Source: Novipirellula herctigrandis (GTDB lineage Bacteria > Planctomycetota > Planctomycetia > Pirellulales > Pirellulaceae). Taken from it: a DNA stretch of 64,000 nucleotides. The position numbers were made by a program, and so were the translations under genes. Where the stretch lies: positions 333,169-397,168 of the forward strand of contig SJPJ01000001.1 of the NCBI GenBank assembly GCA_007859835.1. The letters run 5' to 3'. Shown piece after piece: positions 35,681 to 45,309 of this stretch. The notes under the pieces are model-generated. The model was not told the origin of the DNA. It ran no database searches and saw only the letters and a list, made by a program, of their open reading frames with translations. Position 1 is the first letter of the stretch, and the number at the start of each line of letters is the position of its first letter.

Positions 35681-35966
35681 GCAATGGTGGCGATGGAAAT
35701 TAGCAACTTCGGTGGCGATGCCGAGTTGCTTTCGCGGTTTCCATTGTTACTCAACCGGTCGTGTTTTCGGTGAAGATTGATTCCACAAATGGCGATGCGA
35801 GAAGACATGCTTTCGCGCATGGAACTCGGCTGTCGGGCAGTCTTTCGTCAAAGGTTCGCTTTGACAACGTGGTCTTGGTACGGTTGGACCTTGGTACCGT
35901 GCGGTGAAGTCATCATTATGTGGCGGAGCCAACTCGCAATGGGTCATATTCGGTAGGATGGAGATC

Positions 35967-36749
35967 ATGACAACCGAACCCGAACATCGATCGGATGCCA
36001 AATGGGCGGGACAGGGCAAAAGAGTCGCTCTGTTTCTGACTGTCGTGGTGGTTGTCTTGATTGCCTATACGCAATTCGGTGACTTGCTCAGCCTTGAGAG
36101 CCTTGCCAAACAAGAGTCACAACTGCGATCATTCCAAGCAAACCATCCGGTATTGGTCTATGGAGCGGCGTTTACCGTGTACGTCGTCGTTACCGGACTA
36201 TCGCTACCCGGTGCTGCCGTCTTGACGCTTGTTTACGGTTGGTACTTTGGCATGCTACGCGGTTTTCCGCTCATCAGTTTTGCATCGACCGCCGGGGCGA
36301 CGATGGCATTCTTGCTGAGCCGATTTCTATTTCGTGAAGCGATTCAGAAACGATTCGGCGAAAGATTGGTTAGCTTTAATGAGGCATTGGAAAGGGAAGG
36401 ACCGTTCTTTCTGTTCACTTTGCGACTCATTCCGGCAGTACCGTTTTTTGTCATTAACGCAGTCATGGGGTTAACCCCGATTAAGACTTTTACATTTTGG
36501 TGGGTCAGCCAAGTAGGAATGTTGGCGGGGACCGCCGTCTATGTATATGCCGGGTCAAGTGTCCCAGATTTGCAGACTTTGGCGGACAAGGGCATCGGCG
36601 CCGTGTTTAGTCCGAATCAACTAAGTCAAATTCTCATTGCTTTTGTACTGCTAGGTCTGTTTCCACTGATTGTGCGGTTCGTGATGAAGTTCATCCATCG
36701 GACCAAGGCGACTTCCAGTGTATCCGTTAACGATGAATCAAATCGTTGA
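35967..36749 (+). CDS. TVP38/TMEM64 (DedA-superfamily) membrane protein
   Basis: A 260-residue inner-membrane protein with about five or six hydrophobic segments (VALFLTVVVVVLIAYTQF, YGAAFTVYVVVTGLSLPGAA, LISFASTAGATMAFLLSRF, FTLRLIPAVPFFVINAVMG, ILIAFVLLGLFPLIVRFV). The family signature is clear: SLPGAAVLTLVYGWYFG, and FxxRLIPAxPFFxxNxxxGLTP as FTLRLIPAVPFFVINAVMG. The ATG at 35967 has GGAG upstream. DedA-like proteins are implicated in lipid scrambling and envelope homeostasis. The stop is 41 bp before the flavoprotein start; these two families are often neighbours or fused. Confidence 0.9.
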   Translation: MTTEPEHRSDAKWAGQGKRVALFLTVVVVVLIAYTQFGDLLSLESLAKQESQLRSFQANHPVLVYGAAFTVYVVVTGLSLPGAAVLTLVYGWYFGMLRGFPLISFASTAGATMAFLLSRFLFREAIQKRFGERLVSFNEALEREGPFFLFTLRLIPAVPFFVINAVMGLTPIKTFTFWWVSQVGMLAGTAVYVYAGSSVPDLQTLADKGIGAVFSPNQLSQILIAFVLLGLFPLIVRFVMKFIHRTKATSSVSVNDESNR

Positions 36750-36789
36750 TCGCTTCCGCTTCATCCTTGACTCCAATGACAAAACGTCG

Positions 36790-38310
36790 ATGACCACTTC
36801 CCGCTCAAACCAACTGTATCCGCAGGACCAATACAACCAAAAGCTGGAAGCGAACGTTCACCCGCGTCAATGGATCAACCCGACACCCGATGGACGCTAC
36901 AACCTGGTTGTGATCGGCGCGGGAACTGCGGGTTTGGTAACTGCGGCTGGCGCAGCCGGCCTTGGTGCAAAGGTTGCCTTGATCGAGCGCAATCTGATGG
37001 GCGGCGATTGTCTGAATGTTGGCTGTGTGCCATCCAAAGCGGTTATCAGTGCGGCTCGCGTGGCGGCAAACATCAAGCACGCTCGACATTTTGGTATCGA
37101 CGTCCACGAGGGCTTGAATGTCGATTTTGCAGCCGTCATGGAACGAATGCGAAAACTGAGGGCGAAGATCAGTTACAACGACTCGGCCGAACGGTTTCGT
37201 GACCTTGGGATCGATGTCTACTTTGGCCAAGCGAGTTTTGTTGACTCCACGTCGGTCGAAGTGGAGGGAACCAAGCTTCAATTCAAACGAGCCGTTATTG
37301 CGACGGGGGCTCGTGCGGCTGCGCCGCGAATTCCTGGCTTGGATAGCGTCGGTTACTTAACCAACGAGACCGTGTTCTCATTGACCGAGCTACCGCGCCG
37401 TTTGGGCATCATTGGTGCGGGGCCGATTGGTTGCGAAATGGCGCAATCGTTCGCCCAACTCGGAAGTGAAGTTCTGCTAGTCGAATCCGAGCATGGCATT
37501 TTGCCGCGAGAAGACCGTGATGCTGCCGAAATCGTTCAAAAGGCAATCTCGCATGATGGCGTTCATTTGCGTTGTTGCGGAAAGAAGCTGAAAATCAAAA
37601 ACGAACAGGGGATACGACTGACCGTGGAATCCCACGGGAAGAACTATGACGAACCGATCGACCAACTGCTTGTTGCTGTCGGGCGAGCACCGAATGTTGA
37701 AAGCTTGAACCTTGAAGCGGTTGATGTCGAATACGATAACAAGGGTGTGAAAGTTAACGACAAGATGCAAACGACTAACTCTCGCATCTACGCAGCCGGT
37801 GATATTTGCTCACGTTATCAATTCACTCACGCAGCCGACTTCATGGCTCGCATTGTGATCCAAAACTCGCTGTTTATGGGCCGAAAGAAATTAAGTGTCC
37901 TGACGATACCTTGGTCGACTTACACATCGCCCGAAATCGCTCATGTTGGATTGTATGAAGATGAGGCGAAGGATAGGGGCGTCGAAGTTGACACCTACAT
38001 TCAGCACTTCAGCGACGTGGACCGTGCGATCTTAGAGGGAGACGACGACGGGTTTGTGAAAGTGCACACCAAGATTGGCTCAGACGAGATTGTCGGAGCG
38101 ACCATTGTTGCTCGGAATGCGGGTGACATGATTTCGGAAATCACATTGGCAATGACACATCATCTTGGCTTGTCAAAGATTGGCAACACGATTCATCCCT
38201 ATCCCACGCAAGCCGAAGCGATCCGTAAACTTGGTGATCAATACAGCCGCACACGATTAACGCCGATGGTGAAAACAGCGTTCAACAAATGGCTAGCGTG
38301 GAGACGTTAG
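36790..38310 (+). CDS. MerA/Lpd-like FAD-dependent pyridine nucleotide-disulfide oxidoreductase
   Basis: A 506-residue cytoplasmic flavoprotein. FAD-binding YNLVVIGAGTAGLVTAAGAA near 37-56, the redox-active disulfide GGDCLNVGCVPSKA with Cys74 and Cys79, the NAD(P) site LGIIGAGPIGCEMAQSFAQLG, the second FAD motif TTNSRIYAAGDICSRYQF, and the C-terminal interface motif HPYPTQAEAIRKLGD with the catalytic His. It lacks the heavy-metal-associated N-terminal domain and C-terminal Cys pair of true mercuric reductases. An upstream ATG at 36733 would overlap the TVP38 gene; 36790 starts the usual N-terminus. Pairing with TVP38 suggests a membrane-linked redox function; mercury reduction is not supported. 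Confidence 0.88.
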   Translation: MTTSRSNQLYPQDQYNQKLEANVHPRQWINPTPDGRYNLVVIGAGTAGLVTAAGAAGLGAKVALIERNLMGGDCLNVGCVPSKAVISAARVAANIKHARHFGIDVHEGLNVDFAAVMERMRKLRAKISYNDSAERFRDLGIDVYFGQASFVDSTSVEVEGTKLQFKRAVIATGARAAAPRIPGLDSVGYLTNETVFSLTELPRRLGIIGAGPIGCEMAQSFAQLGSEVLLVESEHGILPREDRDAAEIVQKAISHDGVHLRCCGKKLKIKNEQGIRLTVESHGKNYDEPIDQLLVAVGRAPNVESLNLEAVDVEYDNKGVKVNDKMQTTNSRIYAAGDICSRYQFTHAADFMARIVIQNSLFMGRKKLSVLTIPWSTYTSPEIAHVGLYEDEAKDRGVEVDTYIQHFSDVDRAILEGDDDGFVKVHTKIGSDEIVGATIVARNAGDMISEITLAMTHHLGLSKIGNTIHPYPTQAEAIRKLGDQYSRTRLTPMVKTAFNKWLAWRR

Positions 38311-38338
38311 GACAACCGCCGGTAGTCACCCAATGGTC

Positions 38339-39352
38339 CTAAGGTTGTGGCACGCCAAATACTTCGGTATCGGGATGGAAGGCGTACCAGGCAAACCACA
38401 GCGAGTACATCCATCGAATACCGGGGTCCTGATCGAGGACTCGCAAGTTGCGGCTGTTTGGGTTGTACTCGATGGTAAACTTCTTGCCGTCTAATTGGTC
38501 ACTGATTCGGCGTCGATCAGCGCTGAACATCTCCGTCTTGTAGACTCGCGCCGCGCGGTCGGTCCATACGCCAAGAACCGGCGTCTTGATTGGCATTGCA
38601 TCGCTTTTTAACGCAACCGGAAACATTAATTTTGGTGAACTGAAATAGTTGCTATAGGGATTTCGGCGATAATTTCGCGGATGTCCTGTTTCATCATCAA
38701 GAACTTGCGTATCTGGATAGCGTGTGACCCAGTTTTTCCATGTCGTTAATTCAAACGGCAATGAGGTCAACGCTTGCCCGACGGCTGGTCCCGATATGCC
38801 TTCTGCTTTCAGTTGTGACCATAGACTTTGGGTTTTGCCTTCACGATCGTAGATCAGCACGTTGCTGTTGTAGAGCAAACCGGAAACGCCAAATTCACGT
38901 TCGCCCAACGGTGTGCGACGATCAAACACGGCAGCCGAGTCACACAATGGACAGTACGTTACAGCGATGGGAAGCTCGCCGATTCGATCATTGACGATTT
39001 CGTGGTAGTTCAATATCGCCAACGGGTATGCACGGGCTTCGTTGTTGGATACCAAGCCGATCACGCGATCGTCGTCTTCCATGAAGTCGGCATCGGTCGC
39101 GCCGACAAATTTTGGATTTGATAATGCGGGGATTCCGTCTTTCGCGGGCCCGCCAGAGCGAATTTCATTTTCGGGGACGCTTGCCTGGCTTAAGTCAAAC
39201 GGGCTCGGCGCGGTTCCGTGATGTTGCACCAACTGTGCAGTCGGCTGGGTCAAACCGACTCCGTCAACGGGTGTATTCCAATCCCATGTAATCGCGCTAG
39301 CGAACACGGCAAACAATAGACAACTACCACGTGTTACGGGAATTTGATGCAT
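38339..39352 (-). CDS. exported DUF3179 domain protein
   Basis: A 337-residue exported protein of the DUF3179 family, function unknown. The ATG at 39352 is chosen because AGGAG precedes it at good distance and MHQIPVTRGSCLLFAVFASA is a signal peptide; longer frames upstream lack one. Conserved family blocks: FVGATDADFMEDDDRVIGL, EARAYPLAILNYHEIVND, VTYCPLCDSAAVFDR with the CPLC pair, GVSGLLYNSNVLIYDRE, SLWSQLKAEGISGP and YRRNPYSNYFSS. The CPLC motif hints at metal or redox chemistry. It stands alone, convergent with the flavoprotein gene across 28 bp. Confidence 0.88.
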   Translation of the reverse strand: MHQIPVTRGSCLLFAVFASAITWDWNTPVDGVGLTQPTAQLVQHHGTAPSPFDLSQASVPENEIRSGGPAKDGIPALSNPKFVGATDADFMEDDDRVIGLVSNNEARAYPLAILNYHEIVNDRIGELPIAVTYCPLCDSAAVFDRRTPLGEREFGVSGLLYNSNVLIYDREGKTQSLWSQLKAEGISGPAVGQALTSLPFELTTWKNWVTRYPDTQVLDDETGHPRNYRRNPYSNYFSSPKLMFPVALKSDAMPIKTPVLGVWTDRAARVYKTEMFSADRRRISDQLDGKKFTIEYNPNSRNLRVLDQDPGIRWMYSLWFAWYAFHPDTEVFGVPQP

Positions 39353-39898
39353 CGTCACCGACTCCTCTTTCTTGCTCTTGATAGACCATTCTTTGCGAAC
39401 CTTCGGCGAATCGCCGAAATGTATCATTGTTAACCGCCCGTCACGTCCGTCTGTTGGCGCTGCGACACTAGGTACCATCGAGGCTGGGTTGGGGAGCAAT
39501 TGGTTGTTATCGGGGGGCACCGAACGAAACGCCAATTGATGTTCTTTGTGCTGTGTCGGATCTTGCCCTGGAGAAAATTAACGTACCATCACTACGCTCA
39601 TCGAGCAAATGCGATCCGGTCTTTGGGGACAGTCAGCCTGCGTGCGGTGTTGCGAGTTTTGAGATGCTTTGCCGTTGGTTTTATAGGTAGCTGATGAGTT
39701 CGCTGTTTAATGTACCATCCGTAATTTGTGGGCCATCCCATAGCATCAATCACGAGCCCAGATAGACTGTGCGGCAACCGGATTCTGTGCAACCCAATCG
39801 AAGGTTTGCTTCGACGATTGTCGTTGCAGCTCGTGGCCAGACTTCCCTGGCATGGTCCACCTTCCATTCGCTTCCTCCCTGCTGCAAGGTTGATATAT
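39353..39898. other. 546-bp divergent intergenic region, no gene seen
   Basis: No frame with coding character. It must contain the promoters for the DUF3179 gene and the GH92 gene. Confidence 0.45.
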
Positions 39899-42124
39899 AT
39901 GATTCGACAAAAGCTTGTTTTGACACTTCTATTGTTACCCCTGTTTTTAGCGGAAACGGCGACTGCGGAGACCGATTACGCTGAATTGGTGCGACCATTG
40001 ATTGGGACCGATTCGGAGGTGTCATTCTCGAACGGCAACACCTATCCCGCTGTGGCTACGCCATTTGGTATGACGTTCTGGACGCCTCGGACTGGCGACG
40101 AGACGGGTTGGATCTATCAATACAAGGCGGACCGCATGCGCGGTTTCCATGCAACGCATCAACCGAGCCCGTGGATGGGCGACTATGGCAATTTTGGTGT
40201 GATGCCATTCACTGGCGTCGCATCGCCGGAGCTGCCTTCATCGGCGTTTTCGCATGATACCGAGGAATCAAAGGCGTACTACTATGGTGTCACGCTTGAG
40301 GACAGCGATATCCGTGCTGAGATGACGGCCACGACACGATGTTCGGTAATGCGTTTTCGCTACCCCGATCAATCCCGAGCATGGGTGCACTTAGATACCT
40401 ACGCGCCTGGAAGTTTTGAAGCCGACGAAGAAGCGGGGATTATCAAAGGCGTGGGGCCCTTTAATCGAGGCGGCGTTGAAGGTGATTTCGGGTGTCGTTT
40501 TGTCGCTCACTTCAGCGTGCCGATTCGGTCGATCTACCGCTCGCCCGATGGACATTGGGTTGCGGTTGAATTGGAACTTCCTGCGTCCTCCACTGCGGAG
40601 GTCAAGTTTGGGACGTCCTTTATCAGCCACGAACAGGCAACAGTAAACCTCAACCGCGAAATTGGTGAGAAATCATTTGACGATGTCGTTGCCGTTAGCA
40701 AGGCGGTGTGGAACAAGCGTTTGAACGTGATCGACATCGAAGGAGCTAGCCAGGATCAACGGATCACCTTCTATTCCAATCTCTACCGAGCGTTGCTATT
40801 CCCGCGAATTCTGCATGAGGAAAACGAGGCGGGTGACTTGGTGCACTACAGCCCGTATTCAGGCAAGGTCGAGCCAGGCGAAATGTACGGCGACAATGGA
40901 TTTTGGGACACATTCCGGGCCGTCTATCCGTTGCTAAGCATCATCGATCCAGAAATCAATGCGTCGATGGTACGCGGTTGGATTAACGCATACAAAGAAG
41001 GTGGTTGGTTTCCCAAATGGGCGAGCCCCGGCTATCGAGACTGTATGATCGGTACGCATGTCGAAAGTGTCATTGCGGACGCGTTATGTAAAGGGATCAA
41101 CGACTTCGACCTCGAAGCCGCTGCCGAGGCATCGATCAAGGACGCCACGGCGTTGAGCGATAATAACGCGTATGGTCGCAAGGGTTTAAAGAGTTATCTC
41201 GAGCGTGGCTATGTTGCGAGTGACGAAACGGGCGAGGCGACCGCACGCACGTTGGAATTTGCTTATGACGATTGGTGCGTCGCTTTGGTATGCAAGTATG
41301 CCGGGCGGACCGATGTGATCCCGCAATTGCTCGAGCGTGCTCAGAACTACCGCAACGTATTTGATCCCAAGGTCGGCCTGATGCGTGGTCGCCAAGCCGA
41401 CGGCTCGTGGCGACCCGACTTCAAGGCCGACGAGTGGGGTGGACCCTTCACCGAAGGTTGCTCGTGGCACTATAGCTGGAGCGTTTTGCATGACATGCCA
41501 GGATTGATTGAACTGATGGGCGGCGACAAGGCTTTCGTTGCCAAACTGGACGCCATGCTAGCGGCTGAACCTACTTTTGGCGTCGGTCACTATGGCGGCG
41601 TGATCCATGAAATGACAGAGATGGTCGCGTGCAAGATGGGTCAGTACGCTCATGGCAATCAACCGGTCCATCATGTGCTTTACCTTTACAACTTCGCGGG
41701 TGAACCATGGAAAACGGCCGCGCCGGTTCGGCAAGTCGTTGACACCCTTTACGGACCGGGGCCGGATGGCTACTGCGGCGACGAGGATAACGGTCAAATG
41801 TCAGCGTGGTACCTTTTCAGCACGCTTGGATTTTACCCGGTTTGCCCTGGTAAGGCGGGCTACGTGATTGGAAGCCCACGGTTTCCCAAGGCGACGATTC
41901 ATCTGCCAGGTGGTGGAGATTTTGTTATCGAAGCGTCAGGCGTTTCGGACAAAGCTATCCATATCGAAGAAGCGCGAATCGATGATCAATCGCTGTCGCG
42001 TTCGTGGATCAAGCACGAAGAAATTGCCGCCGGAAGCACTCTATCGTTCAAAATGAGCGAACAGCCGAACAAGTCATGGGGCACGTCACCTGCGGACCGC
42101 CCTTTCGGTGAAGAGGCGAAATAA
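39899..42124 (+). CDS. exported GH92 alpha-mannosidase
   Basis: Probable exported calcium-dependent exo-alpha-mannosidase of family GH92 (741 residues). The ATG at 39899 begins the signal peptide MIRQKLVLTLLLLPLFLAE. Family blocks in order: YAELVRPLIGTDSEVSFSNG and TYPAVATPFGMTFWTP at the N-terminal sandwich; RMRGFHATHQPSPWMGDYG; EMYGDNGFWDTFRAVYPLL; GGWFPKWASPGYRDCMIGTH; GCSWHYSWSVLHDMPGLIEL; and DEDNGQMSAWYLFSTLGFYP, which carries the catalytic acidic residues and calcium ligands. All expected motifs are intact. With GH76 and two sulfatases upstream it supports an alpha-mannan degradation capacity. Confidence 0.93.
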   Translation: MIRQKLVLTLLLLPLFLAETATAETDYAELVRPLIGTDSEVSFSNGNTYPAVATPFGMTFWTPRTGDETGWIYQYKADRMRGFHATHQPSPWMGDYGNFGVMPFTGVASPELPSSAFSHDTEESKAYYYGVTLEDSDIRAEMTATTRCSVMRFRYPDQSRAWVHLDTYAPGSFEADEEAGIIKGVGPFNRGGVEGDFGCRFVAHFSVPIRSIYRSPDGHWVAVELELPASSTAEVKFGTSFISHEQATVNLNREIGEKSFDDVVAVSKAVWNKRLNVIDIEGASQDQRITFYSNLYRALLFPRILHEENEAGDLVHYSPYSGKVEPGEMYGDNGFWDTFRAVYPLLSIIDPEINASMVRGWINAYKEGGWFPKWASPGYRDCMIGTHVESVIADALCKGINDFDLEAAAEASIKDATALSDNNAYGRKGLKSYLERGYVASDETGEATARTLEFAYDDWCVALVCKYAGRTDVIPQLLERAQNYRNVFDPKVGLMRGRQADGSWRPDFKADEWGGPFTEGCSWHYSWSVLHDMPGLIELMGGDKAFVAKLDAMLAAEPTFGVGHYGGVIHEMTEMVACKMGQYAHGNQPVHHVLYLYNFAGEPWKTAAPVRQVVDTLYGPGPDGYCGDEDNGQMSAWYLFSTLGFYPVCPGKAGYVIGSPRFPKATIHLPGGGDFVIEASGVSDKAIHIEEARIDDQSLSRSWIKHEEIAAGSTLSFKMSEQPNKSWGTSPADRPFGEEAK

Positions 42125-42475
42125 CGCAGTCGCCTATTGTCGCCCGATGCTTCTTTTACAGTTCGCCAAATGCGAGCTGTTCAAGATACGCGGTCGAACT
42201 CGTTATTGGCTTTTGCTGCGAGCGTCTTCGATGACAGAGTAATGAATTTGTGCGTATGGTCAGTACGCTTGCCGCAACATTGGTTCGCGACCAATTCATG
42301 TCGCGTTGGCCATGTTGCGGCCATCCAACATGGCACACGCTGTCATGGACTGCCACGTCGCGTTCGAATTTTCCAAATACTCTTTTGGGCCAATTAGGCA
42401 TGGAGAGATCTCTCTGGATGCAAATTCAAATATGGCCACATCAATGATGGAACAAACATTACGGACTTCGTCGAA
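42125..42475. other. 351-bp gap, no gene; small hairpin
   Basis: No credible gene. A perfect 8-bp inverted repeat GCCATGTT (42309-42316) / AACATGGC (42327-42334) could form a hairpin but lacks a T tract, so it is not a classic terminator. Confidence 0.4.
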
Positions 42476-43475
42476 ATGAATCGCATTGCATTGATCGTTT
42501 TTGGGGTTGGACTTTGCTTCCACTCTACGGTGGTGGTTGCTAATCAGGCACACGCTCCGCGGATCGTGAATCTCATCAACTTCATTCGTGGTGTCGAACC
42601 GCGTGAGCCGCGAGACCTCGTTGAATCGGTGCGAGAACAAATTCGTCTGGGAAAGGAATGCGGGCTTCCGTCCACATTCCTTGTGCAATACGACGCGATG
42701 CTCATTCCCGAGATTGTAGCGCTGTTAAAGAATGAACTCGGTCCCGATGACGAAATTGGTGCGTGGCTTGAGGTGGTGCAGCCACAGGTAGAAGCAGCGG
42801 GCCTTCAATGGCATGGACGGTTCCCGTGGGATTGGCACACGGACGTTGGTTTTACGGTGGGCTACACACCCCAGCAACGTCGGCTGCTTATGGACGAATA
42901 CATGCGCAAATTCGAGCATTTGTTCGAAAAGCGCCCGATTTCCGTTGGTTGTTGGATTATCGATGCGCCAACGTTGAACTATGTCGCCGACAAATACGGC
43001 GTCACCGCTGCATGCATTTGCAAGGACCAAAACGGGACCGATGGCTACACACTTTGGGGTGGCTATTGGAGCGGGGCGTGACGGTGAACTTGCAGGAATC
43101 CGACTTGTCCGCATGAAGCCGAACGGTGGTTTTGAAACCATTCCAACGGGCGAGCCTACGGTGAAGGAAACGGCGAAAGACGCACTGATGATCAACGTCC
43201 CAATTGCCGCCGGTGGAGAATTGACGATCGACTGCACGCCAAATTCGATGACCTTCGAAGCTACCGGGGTTGGTGCCCCGAAGGATTGGGCGCTTGAATT
43301 GAGTTGGGCCTCAAGCCAAAAGACGGCCGTCAAGCAAGTCGAGCCGCAGGCGATCAAGTATCAACACAACGGTTTCGATTACAGCTTGAAGTGCGATTGT
43401 GGATCTGTGCAAAAGCGAGGAGAATCGGCGATTGTCATCACCCCCAGTGACACGGGGGTCCGATTTGCGTTCTGA
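42476..43475 (+). pseudogene. exported (deacetylase-like barrel?) protein broken by an internal deletion
   Basis: Both ends of one gene seem preserved but in different frames. 42476-43081 reads a signal peptide (MNRIALIVFGVGLCFHSTVV) and a barrel start (RIVNLINFIRGVEPREP, FLVQYDAMLIPEIVALL, IGAWLEVVQPQVEAAGLQWH, GYTPQQRRLLMDEYMRKF), stopping abruptly at YTLWGGYWSGA. From about 43078 a second frame, shifted by one, continues without start codon as RDGELAGIRLVRMKPNGGF to the stop at 43475, a beta-rich C-terminal domain. The first part resembles secreted proteins of roughly 650-700 residues whose barrel continues well past this point, so about 1 kb seems lost at the junction near 43065-43085. 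The exact family is uncertain. Confidence 0.65.
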
Positions 43476-43557
43476 TGGTATCCAGTCCCAACGAACAGGG
43501 GCCTAACATTTCATAAGCCCGATCGCGTCGGACTTAGCGAAAGCCCGGATGCGATTC

Positions 43558-45309
43558 TCAACGATTCGTGATCCACAACGATTGATATGGGGTCATTTCT
43601 AAGACGGCCGTCTGATCATCGAAGCGACATTCCGAAATGGCATCGTACCAGGAATCGTTAGCGATCAAGTTTAGGTCTGATAACCGCAGTTCCTGTGTGG
43701 TGTCGGTCATGTTGTGAACGCAAAAAATGCTTTGACTGCGGTCGGAGCTCTGACGCCAAAACGCGAAAACGCCATCACTAAGCTGCAGCGTGAACTGCGT
43801 TGCATTGGGATGGAAAGGTGCGTGGCTGCGTCGTAGTTGCATTCGCCGCGTGAGTTCGTGGAAAACCTGACTATGTACCGATTGGTCGTCACCGAGCAAC
43901 TCCTTCAGTTCCGGCCAATTCCACTTGTGCCGATTGATGCTGCGGTTGTGCTCGGTTGCTGCCACACCTTGCTGGTCATTGGGGGTGGCGAGAAGACTGT
44001 GAATGTAAAACGCGGGTATCCCCTCGAGTCCAAGCATGACCGTTTGAGAGCACAGGAATCGCTCTACTTGCCATTGGTCTTCACCGCCGACGGTGCCGCG
44101 AAGCGCGTCAAAAAGAGCCACATTCAATTCGTACACACGCTGGCCACCATCCGCAGTACGACGCGTTGAAATTTTCCCGCCGAAACGACTCACTGTCTCG
44201 ACCATTTCGAACTGTTCTTCGTCCGACAACAACCCTTCGGCCGGCCGCATACCAATTCCGTCATGCGAGGCGGTGAAGTTCAAGTACGTGCAACCCACCG
44301 GCGCGGGAGGCATGCTCATCATCCAACGTTTCAAATATTCCGTTTTGCCAGTTAGCAACGCATGCACCAAAAGTGGCGCCAGGCTGAAATTATAGATCAC
44401 ATGCGCTTCGTTACGGTTGCCGAAATAGGTCAAGTTCTCGTGGTTCGGCACGTTGGTTTCGGTAATCAGCAAAGTTCCTGGCGCAAACGAATCCGTAACG
44501 GTGCGGATCAGCTTTACGACTTCGTGCGTCTGAGGCAGGTGCATGCAGTTGGTTCCGGGCTCCTTCCATAGAAAGCCGACGGCGTCGAGTCGAAAAATGC
44601 TAACGCCACGTTGCAAATAGACTCGAATGATTCTCAGAAATTCCATCAACACCTTAGGATTGCGGAAATTCAGATCAATCTGGTCGTGGCTGAACGTGCA
44701 CCAAACGTGTTTCATGCCGTTTGCCGTTTCAGTAGGACGCAGTAGCGGTGTGGCTCGGGGACGCACGACCGCCGATAGATCGTCACCGACTTTGGCTTCG
44801 ATGAAATACGACGCCCCAGGTTCAACTCCCTTACAGTAATTCCGAAACCACTGGCTCTTCGAAGAAACATGGTTAATGACGATATCAGCCATTAACCGGT
44901 ATTGGTCCGAAATTTCGGATATCTGCGACCACTGACCCAACTTCGCGTTGACCTTGGTGTAGTCGATCACAGCAAAGCCATCGTCCGAACTGAACGGACA
45001 AAACGGCAGCACGTGAACGGCCGATACGGAATCATTCAAATGTCCATGCAGGAATTGTTGAAGTATTTCCAGCGGCACGGAATTGTCATCAACGATCGAG
45101 TCCCCATAAGTGATCAGCATGCAATCCTTTTCGGACCACAGCTGATGCAGCGGAAGCGGACGTTGCTGTTTTAGATCGTCAAAGATCGAGATCACTTCAT
45201 CCGCAAGTAACTCCGCATTCGCTTCGGGATACAAGAAAGCGAGGTGCTGACACAACTGAGAACGTACGGCTAAGTCATCCTTGTCCGAAGCAGAATCGAC
45301 ATCAGGCAT
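43558..45309 (-). CDS. ggaP: GH13_18 phosphorylase, probably glucosylglycerate phosphorylase
   Basis: A 583-residue GH13 enzyme of the sucrose phosphorylase subfamily. Motifs: YGDSIVDDNSVPLEILQQFL at the N-terminus, VHVLPFCPFSSDDGFAVIDY, DIVINHVS, FRLDAVGFLWKEPGTNCMH with nucleophile Asp, LLITETNVPNHENLTYFG with acid/base Glu, and FTASHDGIGMRPAEG with the transition-state Asp. The length exceeds plain sucrose phosphorylases (about 500) and fits glucosylglycerate phosphorylases. The start overlaps the GT81-like gene by eight bases and a cognate phosphatase lies upstream, so phosphorolysis of glucosylglycerate is the best call. Sucrose or glucosylglycerol phosphorylase are alternatives, given the sucrose genes next door. 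Confidence 0.75.
   Translation of the reverse strand: MPDVDSASDKDDLAVRSQLCQHLAFLYPEANAELLADEVISIFDDLKQQRPLPLHQLWSEKDCMLITYGDSIVDDNSVPLEILQQFLHGHLNDSVSAVHVLPFCPFSSDDGFAVIDYTKVNAKLGQWSQISEISDQYRLMADIVINHVSSKSQWFRNYCKGVEPGASYFIEAKVGDDLSAVVRPRATPLLRPTETANGMKHVWCTFSHDQIDLNFRNPKVLMEFLRIIRVYLQRGVSIFRLDAVGFLWKEPGTNCMHLPQTHEVVKLIRTVTDSFAPGTLLITETNVPNHENLTYFGNRNEAHVIYNFSLAPLLVHALLTGKTEYLKRWMMSMPPAPVGCTYLNFTASHDGIGMRPAEGLLSDEEQFEMVETVSRFGGKISTRRTADGGQRVYELNVALFDALRGTVGGEDQWQVERFLCSQTVMLGLEGIPAFYIHSLLATPNDQQGVAATEHNRSINRHKWNWPELKELLGDDQSVHSQVFHELTRRMQLRRSHAPFHPNATQFTLQLSDGVFAFWRQSSDRSQSIFCVHNMTDTTQELRLSDLNLIANDSWYDAISECRFDDQTAVLEMTPYQSLWITNR

Noticed and set aside
36790-38310. Mercuric reductase (merA)
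   Set aside because: The redox pair is present but the N-terminal metal-binding domain and C-terminal vicinal cysteines of MerA are missing and no mer genes are adjacent.
42309-42334. GCCATGTT/AACATGGC hairpin as GH92 terminator
   Set aside because: No T tract on either side and almost 190 bp after the stop codon.
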